Source of the DNA: Azotosporobacter soli
Lineage (GTDB): Bacteria; Bacillota; Negativicutes; SG130
Direction: 5' to 3'
NCBI RefSeq assembly: GCF_030542965.1
Contig: NZ_JAUAOA010000011.1
Coordinates: forward strand, 34,888 to 98,887
DNA length: 64,000 nt
A program made the position numbers and the translations under genes. Under the pieces are notes generated by a model that saw only the letters and a list, made by a program, of their open reading frames with translations, searched no databases and was not told the origin of the DNA. Below, one piece after another: positions 51,554 to 60,011 of the stretch (positions within the stretch are counted from its first letter, which is position 1; every line of letters starts with the position of its first letter).

Positions 51554-52835
51554 GGGGCAAAAGATACTCATTGGTGTTCTGGGATTCCTGATGATGGTCT
51601 TTGGCTTGGTCGTAGCGATGCGGGTTTGGATTATGCCGCCGGCTTCCGCTACGGTGGCAGCGGCTAAAATTCCTAAAGGCGAATACGATCCGGCCGTCTG
51701 GGGCAAAGCGTATCCTTTGCAGTATGCCAGCTATGAGAAAAACAAGGAAATGAAAGCGTCTCCTACGGGATACGGCGGCAGCATCAATGTGCAAAAATGG
51801 GATATGCAACCGGAACTGAAGGCGAATTTCGCAGGGATGCCTTTCAGCAAAGATTATCGGGAAGATCGGGGACATCCCTATGCTTTGCAGGATCAAAAGG
51901 AATCGGCTCGGGTGACGCCGGCGACCGTTGGTTCTTGCATCGCCTGCAAAACTCCGTATGTAGAAAAACTGTATGCTGAGCAAGGCTGGGGATTTACGAA
52001 AACGCCGTTATTGCAACTGATTGATGAAGCCAAGCACCCTGTCAGCTGCGCTAATTGTCATGACAATGAAAGCATGGATCTTAAAGTGACGCAACCTGCC
52101 TTCATTGAAGCGATGCAGCGCAAGGGCGTGGATCTTTATAAAGCCAGCAGGCAGGACATGCGAACATATGTCTGTGCGCAATGCCACGCGGAATACTATT
52201 TTGAGCCTGGAAGCAATCGAGTGGTCTTTCCGTGGGATAATGGCCTGAGCGCAGATGAGATCTATTCGCTTTACAGCACGAAGCCAAATGGTTTTGAGAA
52301 AGACTGGGTTCACGCGACATCAAAAGCGCCGATGCTGAAAGCCCAGCATCCGGATTATGAAGAATGGTCGACCGGAGTGCATGGCCAGTCCGGCGTCTCT
52401 TGCGCGGACTGCCATATGCCGTATATGCGCAGCAATGGGCAAAAATATACGTCACATCACATGACGAGCCCGTTGCAGGCCATTCGCTCCTCTTGCCTGA
52501 CTTGTCATAAGCAGGATGAAGCGTGGGCGCTGAATCAGGTCAAGGGAATTCAAGACTCGGTCTTTGTTATGCAGCGCAGCGCTGGCAAAAATATTGAGCG
52601 GGCGCACGAGACGATTGCCAAAGCAGCGACGCAACAGGGCGTGAACGAAGCGGAGCTTGCAGCCGCGCGAGAACTGGTGCGGCAGGCGCAGTGGGATTGG
52701 GATTATGTAGCCGCGGCTAACAGCATGGGCTTCCACAGTCCGGTTCAGGCGCAACGCGTCTTAGGTCAGGCTCTCGACTTATCCTATAAAGCGATGGAAA
52801 AGGCGAATCAGGCTGCCGGGCGAGGCGGCTTGTAG
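51546..52835 (+). CDS. nrfA: NrfA, pentahaem cytochrome c nitrite reductase (ammonia-forming)
   Basis: 429 residues. N-terminal uncleaved or cleavable signal segment (about 8-28), then five haem sites: the diagnostic active-site CIACK (about 130) with lysine ligand, followed by CANCH, CAQCH, CADCH and CLTCH. HGQSGVSCADCHMPY and the HHMTSP segment match NrfA. It reduces nitrite to ammonium with six electrons. TTG start at 51546 is chosen because AAAGGAGG lies 8 nt upstream; the first ATG of the frame is deep inside nrfH. Overlap with nrfH implies coupled synthesis. Confidence 0.95.
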   Translation: MNRGQKILIGVLGFLMMVFGLVVAMRVWIMPPASATVAAAKIPKGEYDPAVWGKAYPLQYASYEKNKEMKASPTGYGGSINVQKWDMQPELKANFAGMPFSKDYREDRGHPYALQDQKESARVTPATVGSCIACKTPYVEKLYAEQGWGFTKTPLLQLIDEAKHPVSCANCHDNESMDLKVTQPAFIEAMQRKGVDLYKASRQDMRTYVCAQCHAEYYFEPGSNRVVFPWDNGLSADEIYSLYSTKPNGFEKDWVHATSKAPMLKAQHPDYEEWSTGVHGQSGVSCADCHMPYMRSNGQKYTSHHMTSPLQAIRSSCLTCHKQDEAWALNQVKGIQDSVFVMQRSAGKNIERAHETIAKAATQQGVNEAELAAARELVRQAQWDWDYVAAANSMGFHSPVQAQRVLGQALDLSYKAMEKANQAAGRGGL

Positions 52836-52878
52836 CAAACAAGCTAAGATGTGTTGAGAAAACAGTGGTTTTACAGCA

Positions 52879-52907
52879 GCAGGTCGTGCGTTTTGCGCAG
52901 GGCCTGC
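52879..52907 (+). terminator. intrinsic terminator after nrfA
   Basis: GCAGGTC (52879-52885) pairs with GGCCTGC (52901-52907), with an inner GTGCG/TGCGC stem, followed by TTTTAATTTAT. The rest of the 277-nt gap to 53112 shows no gene. Confidence 0.8.
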
Positions 52908-53112
52908 TTTTAATTTATATCGAACGACAAGTAAGCAAAGGGAGCGATGGAAAAGAAAACTTGATTGTTAAAGCGAAGCCTCGTTTTACTTCGCTTGTTT
53001 CGCCGGGGCATCTACTGCGATGCATTTTTAATGCGATTATAATGACGCCAGCGTGCCGGGCTGTGGTATGATGGGAATGATTTCGATAACGGACTGGGGA
53101 TGGATTTGAACG

Positions 53113-53727
53113 ATGGAAGCGTTTTATGAAGTGGTCATTGCGTGTATTCAAAACTGGGGTTATGCGGCGATCGTCGTCGGCATGGCGATGGAGAGCGCCT
53201 GCCTGCCGGTACCGAGTGAATTGATCTTTGGTTTTGCCGGTTATCTTGTCTTTTTGGGGCAGCTTGATTTCGGCGCGTCCGTTGCGGCCGGTGTGGCGGG
53301 CGGGCTTCTAGGTTCACTGCTTTCTTATCTGGCGGGACGTTATGGCGGTCGCCCTTTGCTCGACAAATACGGCCGCTATGTTTTTCTCTCGCAAGCGCAT
53401 CTCGAAACGGCGCAGCGCTGGTTTGACCGTTATGGATTGAAAGCGGTGTTTTTTGCCCGTTTGCTGCCGATCGTGCGCACGTTTATTTCGCTGCCCGCCG
53501 GCCTTGCCGGAGTGCCGTTCGGCAGGTTTGTGCTCTATACGCTGCTCGGTTCGTTGCCCTGGACGGTCGCGCTGATTTATGCAGGGGTGCTGTTCGGTGA
53601 GAACTGGCGGACAATCCAGACGATGGGGCATGGTGCGGCAGCAGCGTTAATCGGCGCAGCGCTGCTTGGCGCGCTCGTTTGGCGGCGGCAGGCCATGAAA
53701 CTGAAACAGGGGCAAGGCTTACGATGA
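53113..53727 (+). CDS. DedA-family membrane protein
   Basis: 204 residues with about five hydrophobic segments. DedA signatures: MAMESACLPVPSELIFGFAGYL (ESACLPVPSE), then FFARLLPIVRTFISLPAGLAGVPFGRF (the F-x-R-x(2)P-x(2)R motif and G-x(2)M/V-x-F), and GSLPWTVALIYAG. DedA proteins are involved in lipid carrier (undecaprenyl phosphate) recycling or proton-dependent membrane homeostasis. It overlaps the SpoVB-like gene by 4 nt (ATGA), and a link to cell-envelope lipid carriers would fit. Confidence 0.9.
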   Translation: MEAFYEVVIACIQNWGYAAIVVGMAMESACLPVPSELIFGFAGYLVFLGQLDFGASVAAGVAGGLLGSLLSYLAGRYGGRPLLDKYGRYVFLSQAHLETAQRWFDRYGLKAVFFARLLPIVRTFISLPAGLAGVPFGRFVLYTLLGSLPWTVALIYAGVLFGENWRTIQTMGHGAAAALIGAALLGALVWRRQAMKLKQGQGLR

Positions 53728-55310
53728 GCGAAGGGACGGCAAAGACTTTCTTTAAAGGGACGCTGATTTTGACGGCGGCGGGCATCGTGGTCAAGGCGAT
53801 CGGCAGTCTGAACTGGATCTTCCTGTCGCGCGTTTTGGGCGGCGAAGGCATCGGCATCTATCAGATGGCGTTTCCGCTCTATCTGCTGGCACTCAGCCTT
53901 TCTTCGGCCGGCATTCCGGTCGCAATCTCGATCATCACGGCGGAAAAAGTCGCGCTTGGCGATTATCGGGGTGCGGAACGGGTTTTCAAGCTGTCGTTCG
54001 CGCTGCTTTTCCTGACAGGAGCTGTTTTGAGCGTGCTCCTTTATTTTGGCGCGGACTGGCTGATCGGAGCAAGAATCATTCGTGATCCGCGCGTCTACTA
54101 TTCGCTGATCGCGCTGTCGCCAGCGGTGTTTATCGTGACGCTGCTCTCCAGTTTTCGCGGTTATCTGCAGGGCTGGCAGAGCATGACGCCGACGGCTGTC
54201 TCGCAGATCGTCGAGCAATTGTTCCGCGTCGCTGCGATGCTGCTGTTCGCGAGCTGGCTGTTGCCGAAAGGGCTGGCTGCGGCTGCGGGCGGTGCGAGTC
54301 TTGGGGCCGGAGTGGGCGCTGCTGCTGCGCTGGTCGTGCTGGTCTTTTATTATTTGCGGCTGCGCCGCCGTACGAAGAAAATGGTGCAGGCCGAGGCGCT
54401 GCAGGGCGGGCGGGAACGAAGGCGCTCGATCCTGCGGCGGATCGCCGAACTTGCGCTGCCGGTCTCGCTGTCGAGCATCATGCTGCCGCTGGTCGCCAAT
54501 CTGGATCTGGCGGTCGTGCCGTTGCGTCTTGAGAGTGCGGGCTTCAGCGTCGAACGCGCGACCGAACTCTTCGGTTATCTGACCGGGATGGCGATACCGC
54601 TGGTCAATCTGGCGACAATTCTGACCGCGGCGTTGGCGACGAGTCTTGTGCCGGCGATCGCGCGCGTTTATGCACTGGGAGATTTGCGGGACGTTTATTA
54701 TCGCACGGCAGGCGCGATGCGCCTGGCAAATCTGGCGACGATTCCTTTCGGCGTAATGCTTTGGGTTTTGGCGAAGCCGGTCTTAAGCGTCGTCTATCAT
54801 GCGCCTGGTGCGGCCGAGGTTACGCAGGTTCTGGCGGCCAGCGTGTTTCTGCTCGGCATGCATCAGGTTAGCACCGGCGTGCTGCAGGGGCTGGGGCGGA
54901 CGTCGATTCCGGTGATCAATATGGGATTAGCGGCGCTTGTCAAACTTGGTCTCAACTGGACGCTGACCGCGCTGCCTGTACTTGGCATCAGCGGCGCGGC
55001 GCTAGCGACGCTGGCCGATATCGGAATCGCCGCACTGCTGAACTTATATTTTATCTACCGCCATACCGGTTTCTTCCTCGATGCCGCGGATTTGGGCAGA
55101 AATCTGCTTGCGGCAGCCGTGATGGGGTCGTGCATGCAGCTGTCTTATGGCGTTTTATTGGCGCTGCTCGGCAGCGAAGCGGGCGTCATCGCGCTGACGG
55201 CGCTGCTTGGCGGCGTTGTATACCTTGTCGTGATGCTGCTTTGCGGCGGCCTCAAACGACGCGACCTGGAGCGGATTCCGCTGCTCGGCCAAAGACTGCG
55301 TCGGGTGTAG
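53724..55310 (+). CDS. SpoVB/MurJ-superfamily polysaccharide flippase
   Basis: 528 residues with about 14 hydrophobic segments. The N-terminus GTLILTAAGIVVKAIGSLNWIFLSRVLGGEGIGIYQMAFP is typical of SpoVB-type members of the MOP superfamily (motif FLSRVLGGEGIGIYQMA), which move lipid-linked oligosaccharides or lipid II; SpoVB acts in spore cortex formation. The role is inferred from family only. Start ATG 53724 overlaps the dedA stop. A SpoVB-type gene is consistent with, but not proof of, a sporulating lineage. Confidence 0.87.
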   Translation: MSEGTAKTFFKGTLILTAAGIVVKAIGSLNWIFLSRVLGGEGIGIYQMAFPLYLLALSLSSAGIPVAISIITAEKVALGDYRGAERVFKLSFALLFLTGAVLSVLLYFGADWLIGARIIRDPRVYYSLIALSPAVFIVTLLSSFRGYLQGWQSMTPTAVSQIVEQLFRVAAMLLFASWLLPKGLAAAAGGASLGAGVGAAAALVVLVFYYLRLRRRTKKMVQAEALQGGRERRRSILRRIAELALPVSLSSIMLPLVANLDLAVVPLRLESAGFSVERATELFGYLTGMAIPLVNLATILTAALATSLVPAIARVYALGDLRDVYYRTAGAMRLANLATIPFGVMLWVLAKPVLSVVYHAPGAAEVTQVLAASVFLLGMHQVSTGVLQGLGRTSIPVINMGLAALVKLGLNWTLTALPVLGISGAALATLADIGIAALLNLYFIYRHTGFFLDAADLGRNLLAAAVMGSCMQLSYGVLLALLGSEAGVIALTALLGGVVYLVVMLLCGGLKRRDLERIPLLGQRLRRV

Positions 55311-55398
55311 CGGCGAGGTTGAGTTTACGAATGCGTGCGCGCGTGATACACTACAGAGGATATAAGGAATCTATTCTTCAAGCGAAAAGGAGATTTAT

Positions 55399-56043
55399 AT
55401 GCGAGCGAAATTGATCGATCATACGATTTTAAAGGCGAACGCGACGCAGGCGGAAGTGGAGCAGGTCTTGCAGGAAGCGAAGCAGTACGGTTTCGCCTCG
55501 GTCTGCGTCAATCCGCGCTGGGTTCCCCTTGCAGCCAAGGCGCTGAAGGGAACGCAAAGCGGCGTCTGTACCGTGATCGGCTTCCCGCTTGGCGCGAGCG
55601 CGTCGGCGGTCAAGGCGTTTGAGACGAAAGATGCGATTGAGAACGGCGCGACGGAAGTTGATATGGTCATCTCGATCGGCAGCCTGAAAGCAGGCGATCT
55701 CGAGGCAGTTGAGTCGGACATCCGCGCGGTGGTGGATGCGGCGCAGGGCAAAGCGCTGGTCAAGGTGATCATTGAGACCTGTCTGCTGACTGAAGAGGAA
55801 AAAGTCACGGCCTGCCGTCTGGCGGTCAAAGCCGGTGCGGATTTCGTCAAGACTTCGACCGGATTTTCCAGCGGCGGTGCTACAATCGAAGACATTGCGC
55901 TGATGCGCAGGACGGTCGGCCCGAAGATCGGCGTGAAAGCGTCGGGCGGTATTCGCAGCCGGGCGGATTTCGATAAGATGGTAGAGGCCGGAGCCAGCCG
56001 GGTCGGCGCGAGTGCGAGCGTCGCAATCTGCAAAGAAGAATAA
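55399..56043 (+). CDS. deoC: deoxyribose-phosphate aldolase
   Basis: 214 residues. DeoC features: [18 protein letters not shown] at the start, [23 protein letters not shown], the lysine in [11 protein letters not shown] and the Schiff-base lysine in [15 protein letters not shown], then [15 protein letters not shown]. It splits 2-deoxyribose 5-phosphate to acetaldehyde and glyceraldehyde 3-phosphate. AAAAGGAGA precedes ATG 55399. It stands alone between its own weak promoter and a terminator. Confidence 0.95.
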   Translation: MRAKLIDHTILKANATQAEVEQVLQEAKQYGFASVCVNPRWVPLAAKALKGTQSGVCTVIGFPLGASASAVKAFETKDAIENGATEVDMVISIGSLKAGDLEAVESDIRAVVDAAQGKALVKVIIETCLLTEEEKVTACRLAVKAGADFVKTSTGFSSGGATIEDIALMRRTVGPKIGVKASGGIRSRADFDKMVEAGASRVGASASVAICKEE

Positions 56044-56057
56044 GGAACGCTGCGGCG

Positions 56058-56100
56058 AGCCGTCTTAGAGGAGGTTTTCAGACCTTTTTTTAAGACGGCT
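56058..56100 (+). terminator. intrinsic terminator after deoC
   Basis: AGCCGTCTTA (56058-56067) pairs perfectly with TAAGACGGCT (56091-56100), followed by CCTTATTTTT. Confidence 0.85.
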
Positions 56101-56134
56101 CCTTATTTTTACGCAGTTTCTTGCTGAAAAAACT

Positions 56135-56161
56135 TAAATAATTGCATTGCCGCGACGATGT
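56135..56161 (+). promoter_or_regulatory. possible sigma-28-like promoter
   Basis: TAAA (56135-56138), 15 nt, then GACGATGT (56154-56161; consensus GCCGATAA, 5 of 8). It is 46 nt upstream of the start at 56207. Weak, reported because it might tie the next two unknown genes to a flagellar regulon. Confidence 0.25.
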
Positions 56162-56206
56162 TATAGAAGAGGGGCGAATCAGGCGAAAGCGGATGGGGGA
56201 CGGGTC

Positions 56207-56656
56207 ATGGATGAGTTGCTCACGGCAAAGATTAGCTTGCGGCAAAAGGCGAAGCTGAAAGTCAAAGGATTGACAAAGCTGAAACCGGACACGCATAGGC
56301 AGGAAGCCAGAGTGAAATATGTGATCGAAAAAGATGAACGTTATTCTTATACCTATCTGGTCACCGGAGCGGGCTTCAAAGTACTGCTCGTTTGCAAGCC
56401 GCTGGCGGAAGAAGCGGCGTTTGAAGCGACGTCCGCGTCAAAAGCGAAGACGCCTGATGCCAAACGCCAGGAAGAGGAGCGGACATGCCGCCTGGCCAAT
56501 GCGCCTTTTACTGATTGCCAGTCTTTTCTTGCCTGTAAGCAAATGAGTGCGTCGCTCCAGTCGGCATGTAAAAAGAATTCGAGCGAAACAGGGTATGCAG
56601 AAGAAGGGATCAGCGGGAAAGATGTTATCCTTTATTGGATAAATGACGATAAATAA
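56207..56656 (+). CDS. hypothetical protein
   Basis: 149 residues, basic N-terminal half (RQKAKLKVKGLTKLKPDTHRQEARVKYVIEKDERYSYTYLV in pieces), then an acidic/Lys-rich linker and a tail with four Cys (CRLANAPFTDC, ACK, ACKK) that might bind metal. No family recognised. ATG 56207 is preceded by GGGGGACGGG; the ATG at 56147 would add 20 Arg-rich residues. It overlaps in time with the next unknown gene (32 nt gap), with which it may form a unit. Confidence 0.55.
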   Translation: MDELLTAKISLRQKAKLKVKGLTKLKPDTHRQEARVKYVIEKDERYSYTYLVTGAGFKVLLVCKPLAEEAAFEATSASKAKTPDAKRQEEERTCRLANAPFTDCQSFLACKQMSASLQSACKKNSSETGYAEEGISGKDVILYWINDDK

Positions 56657-56687
56657 GATAAGAGGATGTGGCGAAGGAGGGGTTTTT

Positions 56688-57392
56688 ATGGCGATTCAAG
56701 CGATACCGCCTGCGACGCAGAACCGTACGAACGATGCGGCTGCGAAGGTCGTAAAAAACAATACGACGAACGCCGCGAGTGAGCGCGCAGGGACGGACAG
56801 CGCAATTGGTGAAGCGACAGTCTTTGAAAAGTCAGCCCAGCCGCTCAGTGCGGTGCAGACCTACACCAAGGATACGGCAAAACTAGACGAGATCAACAAA
56901 GCGGTGGAAGAAAAGCTGGGTTCGCTGCGAAGCGCGGTGGAAAAGCTGATTTCGATGCAGCAGGTCAAAAGCGGTGAGGCGGCGGGACTCAGCTACGACC
57001 AGATCATGAGTAAGTACGATGGCAAGCTGAAAGAGTTTTTCAGCAATTTGAAAGTGGACGATGAGACGCGCAGCAAGGCGCAGCAGGATATTGCCGCAGA
57101 CGGTTTTTGGGGCGTGAAGCAGACCTCCGAGCGGGCAATCGAGTTTGCCAAGGCGTTGTCCGGCGGCGATCCGTCCAAGATCGCGCTGCTGCGGACCGCG
57201 ATCGAAGACGGCTACAAAGCGGCCGAAAAATCCTGGGGCGGTGAATTGCCGGAACTTTGCAAGCAAACGCAGGAAGCGACCTTGAAAGGGCTGGACGAGT
57301 GGGGGGCCAGCCAGGCGGCGCAGGTAACGGGCGCTGCGCAGGCCGAAACGAGCGGACAAGCGACAGCGGCCGCTCTGGCGAAAAACAAATAA
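56688..57392 (+). CDS. hypothetical protein, possibly flagellum- or surface-associated (DUF5610-like)
   Basis: 234 residues. A Ala/Thr/Asn-rich disordered start (about 1-60) leads to a helical domain (about 70-200) with KAQQDIAADGFWGVKQTSERAIEFAKALSGG (FWGVKQTSERAIEFA) and ...AAEKSWGGELPEL. This resembles DUF5610-type proteins from memory; the role of that family is not clear. The C-terminus is again Ala/Thr/Gln-rich. ATG 56688 with AAGGAGG upstream. No signal peptide seen. A strong terminator follows. The function is uncertain. Confidence 0.6.
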   Translation: MAIQAIPPATQNRTNDAAAKVVKNNTTNAASERAGTDSAIGEATVFEKSAQPLSAVQTYTKDTAKLDEINKAVEEKLGSLRSAVEKLISMQQVKSGEAAGLSYDQIMSKYDGKLKEFFSNLKVDDETRSKAQQDIAADGFWGVKQTSERAIEFAKALSGGDPSKIALLRTAIEDGYKAAEKSWGGELPELCKQTQEATLKGLDEWGASQAAQVTGAAQAETSGQATAAALAKNK

Positions 57393-57405
57393 AAAAGCCA
57401 TATGT

Positions 57406-57440
57406 AAGGATGCTCTCAGGTAAGGACGGAGAGCATCCTT
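57406..57440 (+). terminator. intrinsic terminator after the 56688 gene
   Basis: AAGGATGCTCTC (57406-57417) pairs perfectly with 57429-57440, followed by ACTTTTT. Confidence 0.9.
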
Positions 57441-57522
57441 ACTTTTTCATTTGAAACACTTTTACAATGAAAAGGCGTATAATAAAAAAGGTGGCTGAAC
57501 GGAATGGACATGGCAGTGAAAG

Positions 57523-57559
57523 TTTCCGTTTGGAAAGAATAAATTCCGCTTCTTGGAAT
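57523..57559. promoter_or_regulatory. two TTCC/GGAA palindromes upstream of a sigma-54 promoter
   Basis: TTTCC-N4-GGAAA (57523-57536) and ATTCC-N7-GGAAT (57543-57559), with centres about 21-22 bp apart (two helix turns). They are 50-90 nt upstream of the -24 element at 57613, a usual position for enhancer-binding protein sites. No activator gene is adjacent. Confidence 0.45.
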
Positions 57560-57612
57560 GAGATGTTGCCAAAGGTGACAGAAAAGAGTGCAAAATAAAG
57601 AAAATTCAGAGT

Positions 57613-57628
57613 GGCACGAATCTTGCGT
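57613..57628 (+). promoter_or_regulatory. sigma-54 (-24/-12) promoter for the permease-SBP fusion gene
   Basis: TGGCACGAATCTTGCG matches the consensus TGGCACG-N4-TTGC exactly over its conserved positions, with GG and GC 10 nt apart. Predicted start about 57639; 26 nt to the ATG at 57665. Confidence 0.85.
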
Positions 57629-57664
57629 TTAAAGAGAAGCAGAGAGAGAAAGAGAGGAGATTCT

Positions 57665-59785
57665 ATGATGAAAGAAAACGAAAATTCGCAGCCGGAAGAA
57701 GGAAAGCAAGAAGGCTTGCGTGCCGATCTCGGACTGGTTTCGGCATTATCGTTGGTTGTCGGGATGGTACTGGGGGCGGGGGCTTTCATGAAACCGCCGG
57801 CCGTATTGGCGGCGGCCGGTGATTTTAATCTGGCGCTGGCCGCCTGGGCGATCGGCGGCCTGTTTTCTATCGCGGGCGGTCTGACGCTTTGCGAACTCGG
57901 CGTCCTATTTCCGCAAACCGGCGGCATTTTTGTTTATTTAGAAAAATTGTATGGTCCGCGCGTCTCTTTTCTTTACGGCTGGATGCTCAGCGTAATTTTC
58001 GGACCGGCTCTGATCGGTGCGCTGACCGGCTATTTCAGCTCGGTCTTCTGTTTGCTCTTCAATATTCCCGACGCCTATAGCGGCGTAGTCGGCGCGGCGG
58101 CGTTAGCGTTTATCGCGATCGTCAATTCGGTCGGCGTAAAAGAAGCGGGCTATCTGCAAACGCTGGCGACTTTCTGCAAGTTGATTCCGATCATCATGCT
58201 GACAGTCTTCGGTCTTTTCAAAGGCAGCGGTCAGGTAGCGCTCTTCAGCGCGAGCGGCGGCGCAATCAACACGGCGGCTCCGTTTTCGGTCGCGATCTTG
58301 GCGACCTTATTTGCTTATGACGGCTGGGCGCAGGTTGCTTCGGTGGCTGGAGAAATTAAAAATCCGAGCAAGATTCTGCCGAAGGCGATCATCGGCGGCG
58401 TCGCATTTTTGATTGTTGTCTATATCAGCATCAATGTGGCGATGTTCAAGATGTTTCCGGTCAGTGAAATGGTGGCGCTCGGTCATGATGCCTCGTCGAT
58501 TGCCGCGCAAAAAATGTTCGGCCTGGTCGGCGGAAATCTGATCGCAGTCGGCATCATGATTTCGATCCTGGGCGGCTTAAACGGCTATATCATGACGCTG
58601 TCGCGCAATATTTACATCATGGGGCAGCGTGGCCAGATCTTCGGCGCTTCTGTCTTAAGCAAGATCGACCAGGACAGCAATTCGCCGGTCAATGCGATCG
58701 TGATGCTGGTCGTCAGCTCTTATTTTTACTACCGCCTGCTTGATGCGGATAAACTGTCCGATATTGCGATGTTCTCGATCTGGCTTTTTTATCTCTTGGC
58801 GTTCATCGGAATATTCATCGCACGCAAAAAATATGCGGACATGGTGCGTACTTACAAGGTGCCGCTTTATCCTCTCGTTCCATTGATCGCGATTGGCGGT
58901 GCGCTGTACGTCATTTACGGCATGCTGAGCAATCAGTTCTTAAACGGCATCATTTCGATCGCGCTGACGTTGGCAGGCTTGCCGGTCTATTATTATCTGC
59001 GGCGTTCGGAGCACGGCATCGGCTGGTGGCCGAACTTCAAGACCAAATATATCATGGGCCTGGCATCGCTGTTGATCATCGGCCTTTTGACGCTGTCGGT
59101 GCATGTGTTTGACAACCGACAGGAAATCCATGTGGCGGTCGTACCGGCATTCGAGCCGTTTACCTATGAGGATCAGCATGCGAAACTGACGGGCTTTGAT
59201 ATCGAACTGATGAATATCGTCGCGGAAAAATCCGGCGTCAAGGTTCGCTACGAAGCGGTTGCGCTGGAATCGATTTTTGAAGCGGTTAACAATGGTGCGG
59301 TAGATGCTGCAGTCTGCTCGCTCTCGGTCACGCCGGAACGACAGAAAAATGTGACGTTTACTAAGCCGTACATTGAAACCGGCGGGTTGGCTCTTTTGAC
59401 CAGACGGGGCGATACGGCGGATCTGAGCGGCAAGACCATCGCCGTGCCGGGCGGTTCGACCAGTGAAACGTTTGCGCGCAGCATCGGCAATACGGCCAAG
59501 GTGCAGGTCTTCCAATCAAACAAAGACATGATCAAAGCGTTCAATCAGGGCTGGGTGGACGCGATCGTCTTCGACAAGCTGATCCTCGAACATTTCGTGG
59601 CGAAAAAGATGATCGAAAAGCCGGTTACGATGCAAAACATCAACCGGGAAGAGTATGCGATCGCGTTTTCCGCCAAGAACAAAGCAATGGGCGAAAAGTT
59701 TAACAAGGTCATTGCGGAGATGAAGAAGAATGGCGAGCTCGAAGCCTTGTATGAAAAGTGGTTTGGCGAGAATCAACATAGTTAG
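57665..59785 (+). CDS. amino-acid permease (APC family) fused to a family 3 solute-binding protein
   Basis: 706 residues. The first ~470 form an APC permease with about 12-13 hydrophobic segments (LGLVSALSLVVGMVLGAGAFMKPP, LFPQTGGIFVYLEKLYGP, LFAYDGWAQVASVAGEIKNPSKILPKAI in pieces GWAQVASVAGEIKNP), like LAT/YjeM-type exchangers. After the last membrane segment (about 470-492), residues 495-700 form a complete bacterial family 3 solute-binding domain: HVAVVPAFEPFTYEDQHAKLTGFDIELMNIVAEKSG (parts AFEPFTYED, GFDIELM), SVTPERQKNVTFTKPY, and GWVDAIVFDKL. SBPs normally feed ABC transporters, so this is unusual. Start ATG 57665 or 57668. Under a sigma-54 promoter; single gene with terminator. Confidence 0.88.
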   Translation: MMKENENSQPEEGKQEGLRADLGLVSALSLVVGMVLGAGAFMKPPAVLAAAGDFNLALAAWAIGGLFSIAGGLTLCELGVLFPQTGGIFVYLEKLYGPRVSFLYGWMLSVIFGPALIGALTGYFSSVFCLLFNIPDAYSGVVGAAALAFIAIVNSVGVKEAGYLQTLATFCKLIPIIMLTVFGLFKGSGQVALFSASGGAINTAAPFSVAILATLFAYDGWAQVASVAGEIKNPSKILPKAIIGGVAFLIVVYISINVAMFKMFPVSEMVALGHDASSIAAQKMFGLVGGNLIAVGIMISILGGLNGYIMTLSRNIYIMGQRGQIFGASVLSKIDQDSNSPVNAIVMLVVSSYFYYRLLDADKLSDIAMFSIWLFYLLAFIGIFIARKKYADMVRTYKVPLYPLVPLIAIGGALYVIYGMLSNQFLNGIISIALTLAGLPVYYYLRRSEHGIGWWPNFKTKYIMGLASLLIIGLLTLSVHVFDNRQEIHVAVVPAFEPFTYEDQHAKLTGFDIELMNIVAEKSGVKVRYEAVALESIFEAVNNGAVDAAVCSLSVTPERQKNVTFTKPYIETGGLALLTRRGDTADLSGKTIAVPGGSTSETFARSIGNTAKVQVFQSNKDMIKAFNQGWVDAIVFDKLILEHFVAKKMIEKPVTMQNINREEYAIAFSAKNKAMGEKFNKVIAEMKKNGELEALYEKWFGENQHS

Positions 59786-59797
59786 TCGAGAAAAAAC

Positions 59798-59839
59798 AAA
59801 AGGCCTTGCAAAGAAGGAAATATCTTTGCAAGGCCTTTT
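59798..59839 (+). terminator. intrinsic terminator after the fusion gene
   Basis: A perfect 17-bp stem (59798-59814 with 59823-59839), loop 8 nt, ending in TTTTTTTCTTT. Confidence 0.95.
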
Positions 59840-59960
59840 TTTCTTTACAATATGAAAGAAAAAAAGCTGCGAAAAGAGAGAAAGTTAGAATTGCAAAATG
59901 GGAAGAGAAAATAACGCAAAAAAATAAACAATGTACCGTCTGGAAAAACATAAGAAAGCT

Positions 59961-59969
59961 TGCTATAAT
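59961..59969 (+). promoter_or_regulatory. extended -10 promoter for the DcuC-like gene
   Basis: TGCTATAAT is an extended -10 with a perfect TATAAT (59964-59969), 43 nt before the ATG at 60012. The -35 at 59941-59946 is weak (TGGAAA). Confidence 0.5.
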
Positions 59970-60011
59970 AAATCAGTATGTTTACAATAATTAGACAATG
60001 GGGGAGAGACA

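Noticed and set aside
57478..57483. TATAAT at 57478-57483 as a sigma-A promoter for the permease-SBP fusion
   Set aside because: No -35 at acceptable spacing: TTGAAA is 21 nt and TTTACA 11 nt away. The sigma-54 element downstream fits better.
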